From contig NZ_CP042913.1 in the NCBI RefSeq assembly GCF_008065115.1, positions 1,276,338 through 1,340,337 on the forward strand: DNA of 64,000 nt, written 5' to 3'. A program made the position numbers and the translations under genes. Under the pieces are notes generated by a model. That model saw nothing but the letters and a program-made list of their open reading frames with translations. It made no database searches and had not been told where the DNA came from. This stretch comes from Bythopirellula goksoeyrii. GTDB taxonomy: Bacteria; Planctomycetota; Planctomycetia; Pirellulales; Lacipirellulaceae. Of the stretch, positions 46,861 to 55,142 are shown in pieces (position 1 is the stretch's first letter; every line of letters starts with the position of its first letter).

Positions 46861-46977
46861 CTCCGCAAGGCTATTTTCTGGTTTTTGTTTTTTGTCTACG
46901 CAGCGATGCGCACATGGTGGTTTCCATCATGGCATGCATGGCTTTGGTACGACCTCATAGAGAAGGAATTGACTAAT

Positions 46978-47844
46978 ATGTTTTCTAAACAAATAGGCTG
47001 CGCGCTGAGCGCATTTGTGATTGCGATGAGCTCTGTCTCTGCGCACGGTCCCCAGCTACAAATAACCGCCGACGGTGGCAAAATTGTTCCCCGCAGCATT
47101 CTTAATGACCACTATGAACCACTCACGACGCCGAAATCGGTGTATGTGATGGAAGTGTTGGACTATCGTGGGGTTTGGTACACACGCCCCGAGACGGTAC
47201 TCAATCCACCGGAACATCCCACAGCACCGGGGCAGCCAAAGTATTACTCGGGTCCTGGCATTGCTTACGGCATTGATCAGACATTCGCCGTGGGCAGCAC
47301 GTTGGCAGTTAACTTTGTCACGGGTCTGCAATCATGGAATGGCGCTGACTTCGTGGATGCTGGTTCGACTGAGTTGCAATATTACCGAGGAGGATCGATT
47401 GGTGCCGCGGGCCAGCTGATCAGTCCGTCGGCGTCGATCCAGACCAGCGATGGCAGCCCTTCCCCGCTGTTGAGTTTTACTCCCATAGCCGATGGTTACA
47501 CGAGCGAGGCCCATGCGACGGCTCGCCTGCGTCTTCTGGGCGATGGCACGACCACCCCTGAGGGTGTCGGTCCGCAAGCCGGCACACTTGCTAGTGAACC
47601 CGCAGACGGTGTGTACTTGGCTAGTCTCGTACTCTCGAGCGATGAATCGGGTTTGGCCGATTCTGATCCGTTCACTTTTGTGATGCACAAAGGTGTGCCT
47701 TGGTCGGAGGTTTCTGCGGCCGTGAGTTCGCTGGGCGTTCCCAACTCGGCGGTCCAAGTGCTGGGGGTTCCCGAACCATCCTCGCTATTGATGGCTTCGC
47801 TTGGTTTGCTGAGCTTCGTCGTTCGGCGGAGAAGCTTAGCATGA
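46978..47844 (+). CDS. Secreted PEP-CTERM protein with N-terminal His after cleavage
   Basis: A 288-residue protein. A signal peptide ([17 protein letters not shown]) should be cut before [15 protein letters not shown], leaving His as first residue. The C-terminus is a PEP-CTERM sorting signal: VPEPSSLL, a hydrophobic helix and RRRS. The mature domain has no known catalytic motif; it resembles, from memory, PEP-CTERM proteins linked to Zur regulation (all3515-like), which needs a search. ATG 46978 has AAGGA upstream. Its stop overlaps the next start by four bases (ATGA). Confidence 0.83.
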   Translation: MFSKQIGCALSAFVIAMSSVSAHGPQLQITADGGKIVPRSILNDHYEPLTTPKSVYVMEVLDYRGVWYTRPETVLNPPEHPTAPGQPKYYSGPGIAYGIDQTFAVGSTLAVNFVTGLQSWNGADFVDAGSTELQYYRGGSIGAAGQLISPSASIQTSDGSPSPLLSFTPIADGYTSEAHATARLRLLGDGTTTPEGVGPQAGTLASEPADGVYLASLVLSSDESGLADSDPFTFVMHKGVPWSEVSAAVSSLGVPNSAVQVLGVPEPSSLLMASLGLLSFVVRRRSLA

Positions 47845-48524
47845 AACGCCAACGAGCTTTTACCCTTGTAGAGCTGTTGGTCGTGATCGCGATCATCGGC
47901 GCTTTGGTGGCATTGCTCTTGCCGGCTGTGCAGAGTGCGCGGGCTTCCGCGCGCTCTGCAAGCTGCAAGAACAACATGCGGCAACTTGGCCTGGCCCTGC
48001 ACCAGTATTGCAATTCGCATCGGGGAGATTTCCCCGATTGGTGGCATACCGCCGGGGCGAACAAATCGTGGATTTATACCCTCGCGGATTATTTCGAAAA
48101 TGTCGACGAGTTGCGTATTTGTCCTGAGGACCCACTGTGGAAAGAGCGGCTTGATGCGCGGGCCAGTAGCTACATTATCAACGATTACTTGGCGGCTCCG
48201 ACAATTCCCGACGCGGTACGGAACCTGAACAAGATCGCGGCCACCAGCCGCACGATGTTCGCGTTTGAAATCTCCGACAAAGTAGCCGCGATTCCAGATG
48301 TAGACCACGCCCACGCTTCGCAGTGGTTTGCGCAGATCAATATTGATTGGGGTCGCGTCGAATCGAAGGTTCGAGGGGATATCCAATTGAATCGGCACTC
48401 CAACGCCTCTAATTATCTCTTCCTGGACGGACATGTGGAGACGATCAGCGAAGATCAAATTCTTAGGTGGATTGATGGAAACTTCAAATTCGCCAAACCT
48501 GATGAACAATGGATCAACCAATGA
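47841..48524 (+). CDS. DUF1559 prepilin-like protein
   Basis: A 227-residue protein with a type IV prepilin-like start ([25 protein letters not shown]) and the DUF1559 pattern: [15 protein letters not shown], a middle domain, and the closing H-X9-DG motif [18 protein letters not shown]. Planctomycetes carry many DUF1559 copies of unknown role in the envelope. Start and stop both overlap neighbours by four bases, tying it to the two secreted proteins. Confidence 0.93.
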   Translation: MKRQRAFTLVELLVVIAIIGALVALLLPAVQSARASARSASCKNNMRQLGLALHQYCNSHRGDFPDWWHTAGANKSWIYTLADYFENVDELRICPEDPLWKERLDARASSYIINDYLAAPTIPDAVRNLNKIAATSRTMFAFEISDKVAAIPDVDHAHASQWFAQINIDWGRVESKVRGDIQLNRHSNASNYLFLDGHVETISEDQILRWIDGNFKFAKPDEQWINQ

Positions 48525-49471
48525 CAAACTTCCGACTTTTGATTTCCGTGCTGGCAACACTGCTCATTGCAAGCCATCTGTGGGGGCATGGCAGTCCAAT
48601 CAATATCTCCGTGGAGGCGGGCCGTCTCGTCGCGAGCCATCCGTCCGATCAAATATTTGCCCCGCCGATCTTTGGACAGACGGACGATTTCGACGACTTT
48701 GCGGACGCCGATTTCTTCCCCACCCTCGGGAATGTTTTGCTATGGGAAGTTCCGGGGCTGGAAATTCATGACATGGGCGACAGTGCTAGTTTGGCACTTG
48801 AAGTTTTGGCTCGACCTGTGATTGGCTCAAGTCCTGCTGAACATCGAGTACTCTGGTACTGGAATCCTGACACGGAGGCGGTCGAAGAGTCGCCAGTCGA
48901 ATTTCACCTGCTTGCCACGGGGCCAAGCTCACTCTCGATAAACCCCGAAGACCAGCTCTCCCCTGCCCCATTCATGCTCGCCGATCCTGTTGCCGACCAA
49001 ACGGGGTTCCACAACCATACGTTGTTGCTTTATGCGTTGGATGATGACAACACCGCACCAGCTGGAGTCTATGGAGTCTTTGCCCGCTTTACGTCGAATA
49101 GCTATGCGCCGAGTGACCCACTGCTGATCTTGTTTAACTATTTCACGGAGAATGAACTCCTGCCAGAAAATAGTCTCGCGATCTATGAAGCTGCCACACT
49201 GCCGGGCGATTTCGATTTAGACGACGACGTCGATGGCCGAGATTTTCTCGAGTGGCAACGGCTGATTGGTTCAACCACCCGCAGCGTGGCGGATGCTTCG
49301 CTTAACGGGGTTGTTGATGCGGCCGATCTGCAGATCTGGCAGCAGAACTACGGTAACACCTTCGAAGAAAGTTTTTTCTTGCCGGTAACTTATGTGCCTG
49401 AACCGGAGTGTCTAATGACTCTGATTCAAGCCTTGGCAATTTGTGGAAGTCTGTTTAGGCAATCGAAATGA
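48521..49471 (+). CDS. Secreted protein with dockerin-like repeats and degenerate PEP-CTERM
   Basis: A 316-residue protein from ATG 48521 (overlapping the previous stop). Signal peptide [17 protein letters not shown]; the mature start [15 protein letters not shown] resembles that of the protein at 46978. A type I dockerin-like calcium pair follows at about 225-275 ([17 protein letters not shown] and [12 protein letters not shown]). The end reads [21 protein letters not shown], a PEP-CTERM-like anchor. The paired secreted proteins with shared N-terminus suggest a common role, perhaps metal binding at the surface. Confidence 0.85.
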   Translation: MTNFRLLISVLATLLIASHLWGHGSPINISVEAGRLVASHPSDQIFAPPIFGQTDDFDDFADADFFPTLGNVLLWEVPGLEIHDMGDSASLALEVLARPVIGSSPAEHRVLWYWNPDTEAVEESPVEFHLLATGPSSLSINPEDQLSPAPFMLADPVADQTGFHNHTLLLYALDDDNTAPAGVYGVFARFTSNSYAPSDPLLILFNYFTENELLPENSLAIYEAATLPGDFDLDDDVDGRDFLEWQRLIGSTTRSVADASLNGVVDAADLQIWQQNYGNTFEESFFLPVTYVPEPECLMTLIQALAICGSLFRQSK

Positions 49472-50123
49472 GTGGAGCAGGTTCCTAGTGAACAACTGAG
49501 GAACGTGTTCGAGTCAGGATATTGGTAGAGACAAACAAAAAAAGGGCCGACGAAGTGCGGGAGACTTCGTCGGCCCTCGGAGGGGGGAGACTTTTAGGTG
49601 GGACTTTTCACATGGTGCTCGGCGGACCGTCTGGCTCTATCACCCGCGGGTCTGAGCCGCCTGCCGACCACATTCTCTTCTACCGTCGGATTGTTAGTGC
49701 AAAGGGGATGCCAAAAGTCGGTCACGCTCCAAACACGAAGTGGCTTCCACGCGATACTCCCTGAAACCGCCGTAATAATGCCGATCTGTGGCATGCGATA
49801 GCATGGGCTCCGATGTCTTGTAAAATTGTAAAAACTGCAAGACCCCATTGTAGGACTTGCTAATAGCGGTGAACTCTCGCCCCTCGGGTTTCGTACTAGC
49901 ACTGCGTTGGGCTGCCATTTCAGGCCAATGGCGTTATCTGCCGGGAATTTTGGCCTGCCTGTGGCAAGCGCCGTGCCGCTCTATCCCGCTGCAACGAGTT
50001 GGAAAACAGGCTGTACGCCTGCACCACGGAACCCGCCTGTCGGCTATTGAATCCAGCCGTTACGATAGTTTGCTTGCAACCTCGCTCGGATACCATCATT
50101 TTTAAAATCCTCGCTCTCCCGCC
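49472..50123. other. Intergenic region with minus-strand terminator and possible small RNA
   Basis: No coding gene is supported in these 652 bases; overlapping frames on both strands lack motifs. The left part contains a strong terminator for leftward transcription (49537-49576). A second hairpin, GTCTTG (49815-49820) with CAAGAC (49838-49843), is present. A TACAAT -10-like box lies at 49847-49852 on the minus strand. Together they suggest an RNA of about 300 bases transcribed leftward. Confidence 0.4.
49537..49576 (-). terminator. Strong intrinsic terminator for leftward transcription
   Basis: A perfect 13-base stem GGGCCGACGAAGT/ACTTCGTCGGCCC (49544-49556 and 49564-49576) with a 7-base loop. 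On the minus strand it is followed by TTTTTTTGTTTGT. On the plus strand the 3' flank is TCGGAGGGG, without T-run. No minus-strand gene is upstream of it. Confidence 0.75.
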
Positions 50124-50795
50124 ATGCTTTCACTTGAACTCGTTCGTAAGTCCTATCGTGAACCCGATGGGGAAGAGCTATCGATCTTGGATATTCCCAC
50201 GTTCTCAGTGGCCAAGGGAGAGCAAGTCGTACTCCGCGGCCGCAGTGGCTGTGGTAAGACGACGCTCTTGAACTGCATTGCCGGGCTGACGACGGTCGAT
50301 TCGGGGCGAATCAGTATCAATGGCACAGACATCGTCCGCCTTCAAGAAGTGGGCCGCGACCGGTTTCGTGCGAAGTACATTGGCTTCGTATTTCAGACAT
50401 TTAATCTGTTGCCTGCCTTCACAGCACTCGAAAACGTGCAATTAGGAATGTCGTTCACCGGTCAAAGATCAGATGCTGCCCGAGCCGAGAAACTATTGCA
50501 AGATGTGGGGCTGGGACACCGATTAACCCACAAACCGGCGGCATTATCGGTGGGCGAGCAGCAACGGGTCGCCGTAGCCAGGGCACTTGCGAATCAACCG
50601 GCTCTGTTGCTTGCCGACGAACCGACGGCCAACGTCGACCCCGGGCACCAGCAGCAGATCATCGACCTTTTGCGAGAGGCATGCAACCGAGAGCAGGTGG
50701 CAATGCTCCTAGTGACTCATAGTCCCGAAGTGGCCGATCAGTTCGAGCGGGTCGAGGTCTTGGAAGAAATCAATCGAGCGGTGAGTGCAGCATGA
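50124..50795 (+). CDS. ABC transporter ATP-binding protein, putative metal (zinc) system
   Basis: A 223-residue ATPase of the LolD/MacB class: Walker A GRSGCGKTT (39-47), Q-loop FVFQTFNLLP, signature [15 protein letters not shown] and Walker B LLLADEPTANVD. It powers the permease encoded next, with which it overlaps by four bases. A chromosome neighbour set of ATPase, FtsX-type permease and DUF3299 proteins resembles the zinc-regulated (Zrg) systems described in Vibrio; substrate here is inferred. Confidence 0.9.
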   Translation: MLSLELVRKSYREPDGEELSILDIPTFSVAKGEQVVLRGRSGCGKTTLLNCIAGLTTVDSGRISINGTDIVRLQEVGRDRFRAKYIGFVFQTFNLLPAFTALENVQLGMSFTGQRSDAARAEKLLQDVGLGHRLTHKPAALSVGEQQRVAVARALANQPALLLADEPTANVDPGHQQQIIDLLREACNREQVAMLLVTHSPEVADQFERVEVLEEINRAVSAA

Positions 50796-52135
50796 GTTTC
50801 TGGAAAATTGCCTGGCGAAATATGTGTCAACGAGCGCTCGCTTCCTCGCTGACGGGGTTATCGATGGCGTTGGGCGTGGCGCTGATGATTCTGGTGATCG
50901 TGATTCATGATGTCACCATCGAGCAGTTCGAGAACGATGCCCAAGGGTACCATCTGATCGTCGGTGGCAGTAAAGGTGGTGACCTGCAACTGGTGATGAC
51001 CACCGTATTTCATCTTGGCAGGCCGCTTTATCCAATACCCTACAGCTACTACAAGAAATTTACTGAGGGAGAATTTGCCCAGTACACCAACGTTGCCGTG
51101 CCCTATTGTCTGGGAGACAGTTACCAGGGAGGTGACCAACAATTCCGAGTCGTTGCTACGACGCCTGATCTGTTCGACAGACTTCCCTACGGAGCCAACC
51201 CCGACGGTAGCGACAAGCTATACGAATTTCGAGAGGGGCGCAATTTCCAAACCGACCATTTTTTCGAGGCAGTTATCGGGTCAACCGTCGCCCGAAAGAC
51301 GGGACTCAAAGTCGGCGACAAATTCCAGCCGACTCATGGCATGAGCGCGGCGGGGGACAAGCATACGGAGTTCACAGTCGTGGGTATCCTGGCCCATACG
51401 GGAACCGCCAACGATCGGGCCATATTTGCCAATATCGAAGGATTTTATCTGCTCGAAGGACACGCCTTCACACCCGAGGAAGGTGAGCAGGCACATGTCT
51501 CGGTAGACAAGTTGGACAAAGAACATATCGACCCCGACGATCCCAACTATGGAATGAAACCGCTACCCGAGTCACAGCGCGAAGTGACTTCCATTCTGGT
51601 CAACTGCAAAGATGAATTGGCCCCGATGTCTCTAGATTATGAAATCAACAAAAAAGATAAAGGGCGTGTTGCCCAGGCTGTTGCCCCGGGTGGAGTTGTT
51701 ACACGATTGTTGGAAGGAATCGTCGGTCCGGTGCGAATTATTTTGATGGTGCTCACCGTGTTAATCATCGTGGTAGCCGGTATCAGCATCCTGGTAAGCA
51801 TTTACAACTCAATGAGCGAGCGGAGTCACGACATAGCTGTCATGCGTGCCCTGGGGGCCAGCCGCACCGCCGTGATGGGGATCATCCTTGCTGAGTCGAT
51901 TCTGCTGTCATTGCTCGGAGGACTCGCGGGTGTACTCTTGGGGCATGCCGTGCTGGGAATTATTGGCCCCTACGTCGAAGAACACACGGGTGTCGCGTTG
52001 CGATTTTGGGATTTCAACTGGAAAGAGAGTCTGTTGATTCCTGGATTGGTGATCTTCGCCTCGCTGGTAGGCTTCCTGCCCGCGTTGACAGCCTATCGCA
52101 CGGACGTTGGCCGGACTCTAGGCGGGGCACGTTAG
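50792..52135 (+). CDS. FtsX-type ABC permease, putative metal (zinc) system
   Basis: A 447-residue permease with one N-terminal helix (SMALGVALMILVIVIHDV), a large periplasmic domain and three C-terminal helices around IILMVLTVLIIVVAGISILVS and IILAESILLSLLGGLAGVLL. The periplasmic part has the blocks GGSKGGDLQLVMTTVFHLG, CLGDSYQGG, THGMSAAGDKHTEF and VGILAHTGTANDRAI, which I associate with permeases near DUF3299 genes. It is coupled to the ATPase by a four-base overlap. Confidence 0.9.
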   Translation: MSFWKIAWRNMCQRALASSLTGLSMALGVALMILVIVIHDVTIEQFENDAQGYHLIVGGSKGGDLQLVMTTVFHLGRPLYPIPYSYYKKFTEGEFAQYTNVAVPYCLGDSYQGGDQQFRVVATTPDLFDRLPYGANPDGSDKLYEFREGRNFQTDHFFEAVIGSTVARKTGLKVGDKFQPTHGMSAAGDKHTEFTVVGILAHTGTANDRAIFANIEGFYLLEGHAFTPEEGEQAHVSVDKLDKEHIDPDDPNYGMKPLPESQREVTSILVNCKDELAPMSLDYEINKKDKGRVAQAVAPGGVVTRLLEGIVGPVRIILMVLTVLIIVVAGISILVSIYNSMSERSHDIAVMRALGASRTAVMGIILAESILLSLLGGLAGVLLGHAVLGIIGPYVEEHTGVALRFWDFNWKESLLIPGLVIFASLVGFLPALTAYRTDVGRTLGGAR

Positions 52136-52192
52136 GGGAAACCTATGTGTGTTCTCCGGGCCTTCGATTCGATAGAATAGGGAATTATGTAG

Positions 52193-52256
52193 GGTGGGCA
52201 CCGCCCACCAAATCGAAAGCGTTGCCGAGATATTATTCTGGTGAGCGGTGCCCACC
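52193..52256. repeat. REP-like inverted repeat element
   Basis: GGTGGGCACCGCCCACC contains a 7-base hairpin, and GGTGGGCACCG at 52193-52203 is the exact reverse complement of CGGTGCCCACC at 52246-52256. This forms a small repeat between the permease and the next gene; such GGTGGGCACCGCCC elements are often dispersed in genomes. Confidence 0.6.
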
Positions 52257-52270
52257 AAACTTGGATCATC

Positions 52271-53875
52271 ATGAAACAATACCACGCCATAAACTTCTTG
52301 TTCGCTGTTGCCGCTCTCTGTTGGATAACGGGAACCGCAAACGCCTGTCCCTTTTGCGATGTTGTATCGCAAACGCTCAGCGAAGAACTCGCTGCGGCCG
52401 ATGCCACTATCATCGCCAGTTTGGTGAAAGCAGCACCAACGACCGACTTGGACGATCCCAGCGCAGAGAGTGCTGGTGATCCCTACACGGGTGCCATTTT
52501 TCGAGTCGAAAAAGTTCTCAAAGGGGAAAACCGTGTCAAGGTGGGGGATGAGATCGAGGTGGTCTACTTCGGTGGCGATCCGGCGGATAAGCAATTTCTC
52601 ATTAATTCGCTCGGTGGTGACAAACTTGATTGGACAACTCCGCTCCCCTTGTCGCCGCGAGCAGTGGAATATGTGCAGAAGCTTTCCTCTCTGCCGAAGA
52701 GTGGCAAAGATCGTCTGAAGTTTTTTATGGGTCACCTGGAAGACCCCGACCCACTGCTGGCCCAGGATGGCTACGACGAATTCGCGAGAGCTCCTTATCA
52801 AGATCTGATTGATTTGAAGGACGATTTGGATCGTGAGCAATTGGCCATTTGGATTAAGGACCCGCAAGTTGGTCCCACACATCGCCGGTTGTATCTGACG
52901 ATGCTGGGCGTCTGTGGCACCGAGGAAGATGTCGCGATGCTTGAATCGCTCTTGAAATACAACTACGAATCCATGCGACCTGGAATTGCGGCGTTGATCG
53001 CCACGATGGGAATAAGCGGTTCCTCGCTGGGCGTGCCGCTAGTCAATGAATTGGCACATGCCGACGTGCGAGCCAAGCAGCAGTGTCTCGATGCCTTAAT
53101 TGCCGCCTATCTAAAACTGAAAGGGCCCGATGGGTTGGAATTAGTCGAAGAACGCTTTCTAGACAATCCCCAAGCCGAATACACGCAGCTCTACTCAGCG
53201 ATCATGGCGCTCAGATTCCACGGCGAAGAATCGAACGAAATACCCCGCGAGCGGCTTGTGCAATCGTTGCGGCTCCTGCTAGATAATTCCGAGATAGCCG
53301 ATCAAGTGATTCCGGACCTCACCCGCTGGGAAGATTGGGAAATCATGGACCGGTTGGTGGATATGTTCAAGCAGTCAGACGAGGATGGCTGGATTCGGCA
53401 ACCCGTCCTGGCCTATCTCCTTACGGCTGCCGAGCAATCGGGCGACGTAGGCTCAAAGGCCACCAAGGCAGTCGAAGAATTAGAATCTCTCGATCCCACC
53501 GGTGTAAAGCGGGCCCGTAGTTACATTTCTTTCGGTCTGATGGCACGCGGAGGTTCTAGTACGACCGAATCTGAGCAAGGTAGCGAAGACAACGACGAGC
53601 AAGATGGAGATGAAGTAGCTGAGGCTGAACAAGCTGAATCTGTTGAACTTGAGAAGAAGGAAATGGAACTTGATCAGTCGCTGGACCCGCAGACGGGCAT
53701 GCCAATAGATGAATTAGCTGAAACGGGAGACGACATGGCCAAGGGCCCCCTCTCAGCCGATGCAGAACCTTCTGCACCTAGTCGCACTATGATTATCGCC
53801 GTGCCGTTGGCTATCGGGGCCTTGCTCATCGGCCTGTTTGCAATCATGCTGCGCGGCGGCCACTCCACTAGTTGA
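52271..53875 (+). CDS. Exported HEAT-like repeat protein with C-terminal membrane anchor
   Basis: A 534-residue protein from ATG 52271. A signal peptide (INFLFAVAALCWITGTANA) precedes CPFCDVVSQTLSEEL. A beta-rich module (about 30-120) is followed by helical repeats with features of HEAT-type solenoids (about 150-430), an acidic Glu/Gln-rich linker and one C-terminal helix (MIIAVPLAIGALLIGLFAIML). The CPFC motif lacks the His of a heme site and could be redox-active or metal-binding. It lies between the ABC permease and two DUF3299 genes. Function unknown. Confidence 0.75.
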   Translation: MKQYHAINFLFAVAALCWITGTANACPFCDVVSQTLSEELAAADATIIASLVKAAPTTDLDDPSAESAGDPYTGAIFRVEKVLKGENRVKVGDEIEVVYFGGDPADKQFLINSLGGDKLDWTTPLPLSPRAVEYVQKLSSLPKSGKDRLKFFMGHLEDPDPLLAQDGYDEFARAPYQDLIDLKDDLDREQLAIWIKDPQVGPTHRRLYLTMLGVCGTEEDVAMLESLLKYNYESMRPGIAALIATMGISGSSLGVPLVNELAHADVRAKQQCLDALIAAYLKLKGPDGLELVEERFLDNPQAEYTQLYSAIMALRFHGEESNEIPRERLVQSLRLLLDNSEIADQVIPDLTRWEDWEIMDRLVDMFKQSDEDGWIRQPVLAYLLTAAEQSGDVGSKATKAVEELESLDPTGVKRARSYISFGLMARGGSSTTESEQGSEDNDEQDGDEVAEAEQAESVELEKKEMELDQSLDPQTGMPIDELAETGDDMAKGPLSADAEPSAPSRTMIIAVPLAIGALLIGLFAIMLRGGHSTS

Positions 53876-53928
53876 GATAATTCTCACTCCACCAATCAGC
53901 CAATCCGTTGGCGAGACAAAGTTAGAAC

Positions 53929-54651
53929 ATGTCAACTTCCGAATCAATGACAGATTTCTCTGCCGCGGACAGCGAGAGTGGCGAGTTCGAATATCGTGCC
54001 TTGAGTACTAGCGCGATTGCTGCCGCCATTTTTGGTGTCTTGTCACCTTTGACTATCTTTGCGGGCCGTGATAGTTTGGAATCCGCCTTGATGCTATCCC
54101 CGATTCCTCTGGTGGGTCTCGTGGTGGGCCTTCGTGCTCTTGCCTCCATTCGTGAGATGCCAGACCAACTGAGTGGGCGGAATTTGGCATGGGTCGGCGT
54201 GGTACTTTCCGCACTCGGACTGGTCGGTGGCCTCAGCTATGCCGGTTTTGTCCACGCGACGGAAGTTCCACCAGACGCAACGCGTTCTTCCTTTCAAGAG
54301 TTTCGTCCCGACGACCAGCAGATTGCGGCCGGGAATTTTATCCCCAAGGAGGTACAAGCCTTAGATGGTAAGCGAGTGTTTATCAAGGGTTTCATGCGTG
54401 CCGATTCTACTCCGGTCCGTCACAATGTCCGCCGCTTTCTCTTGGTTCGCGACAACAATCAGTGCTGCTTCGGTGACATGTCGAACCTCAAGTACTATGA
54501 CCAGGTGCTGGTCAAATTTGCGGATAATGTGACGGCCGACTATTCGACAGGACTATTTCGCATTGCCGGCACTCTGCATATTAACCCGGAGAATGCAGTG
54601 CGCGGTGCTAATTACCCAGTCTACACCTTGGAGGCTGACTACGTGCGATGA
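53929..54651 (+). CDS. DUF4190-like membrane segment fused to DUF3299
   Basis: A 240-residue protein. The N-terminal half has about three hydrophobic helices of the DUF4190 kind (STSAIAAAIFGVLSPLTIFAG, MLSPIPLVGLVVGLRALASI, LAWVGVVLSALGLVGGL). The C-terminal half is DUF3299: GKRVFIKGFMRADS, RRFLLVRDNNQCCFGDM and IAGTLHINPEN. DUF3299 occurs beside zinc-type ABC transporters. Its stop overlaps the next start by four bases. Confidence 0.85.
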   Translation: MSTSESMTDFSAADSESGEFEYRALSTSAIAAAIFGVLSPLTIFAGRDSLESALMLSPIPLVGLVVGLRALASIREMPDQLSGRNLAWVGVVLSALGLVGGLSYAGFVHATEVPPDATRSSFQEFRPDDQQIAAGNFIPKEVQALDGKRVFIKGFMRADSTPVRHNVRRFLLVRDNNQCCFGDMSNLKYYDQVLVKFADNVTADYSTGLFRIAGTLHINPENAVRGANYPVYTLEADYVR

Positions 54652-55139
54652 ATGGAATTCAGCACTTAATTGGGACTCTAATACTCTCGATGTTATGCGC
54701 CAGTATGGGCTGTGAGCGATCGAGCGTCGTGGCAAGTACCTCGGAGAAGGCGTCAAACGCATCGGGCGAACCTCGCGAGACCTCCTTCGATGATTTGAAG
54801 TTCGAGATGGAGAAAACCGACGCGTTCAAGCGGTCGATGCTCACTCCCAAGATCGAAGACCTTTTCGGCAGCAAAATCCATATTCGCGGCTACATGTTTC
54901 CAACGCTCAAACGCCAGGGTCTCACGGGGTTTGTGCTCGTGCGCGATAATCTTGAGTGCTGTTTTGGCCCGGGGGCCGCGCTGTACGACTGTGTGTGGGT
55001 CAAGATGCGCAAAGGCGAGACTGCCGAGTTTTCGATCCGTCCAATTGCCGTCGAAGGCGTGCTGCGGTTCGAAGAGTTTGCCGATATGGATGGTACCACC
55101 CGGGCTATCTATCTGTTGGAACAAGGGTCCGTTGATTGA
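54648..55139 (+). CDS. DUF3299 lipoprotein
   Basis: A 163-residue lipoprotein; signal ILSMLCASMGC with a lipobox-like Cys. The DUF3299 core is SKIHIRGYMFPT, GFVLVRDNLECCFGPG and PIAVEGVLRFEEF. It shares the Cys-Cys-Phe-Gly pattern with the preceding protein and is coupled to it by an ATGA overlap. It is the last gene of the plus-strand cluster and ends 3 bases before the convergent coiled-coil gene. Confidence 0.84.
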   Translation: MNGIQHLIGTLILSMLCASMGCERSSVVASTSEKASNASGEPRETSFDDLKFEMEKTDAFKRSMLTPKIEDLFGSKIHIRGYMFPTLKRQGLTGFVLVRDNLECCFGPGAALYDCVWVKMRKGETAEFSIRPIAVEGVLRFEEFADMDGTTRAIYLLEQGSVD

Positions 55140-55142
55140 CCC

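Noticed and set aside
49594-49918. Minus-strand frames to the right of the orphan terminator
   Set aside because: No ribosome site and arginine-rich non-protein-like translation; a non-coding RNA is more likely.
52325-52362. CPFC as a c-type heme site
   Set aside because: A heme c motif needs CxxCH; the residue after the second Cys is Asp.
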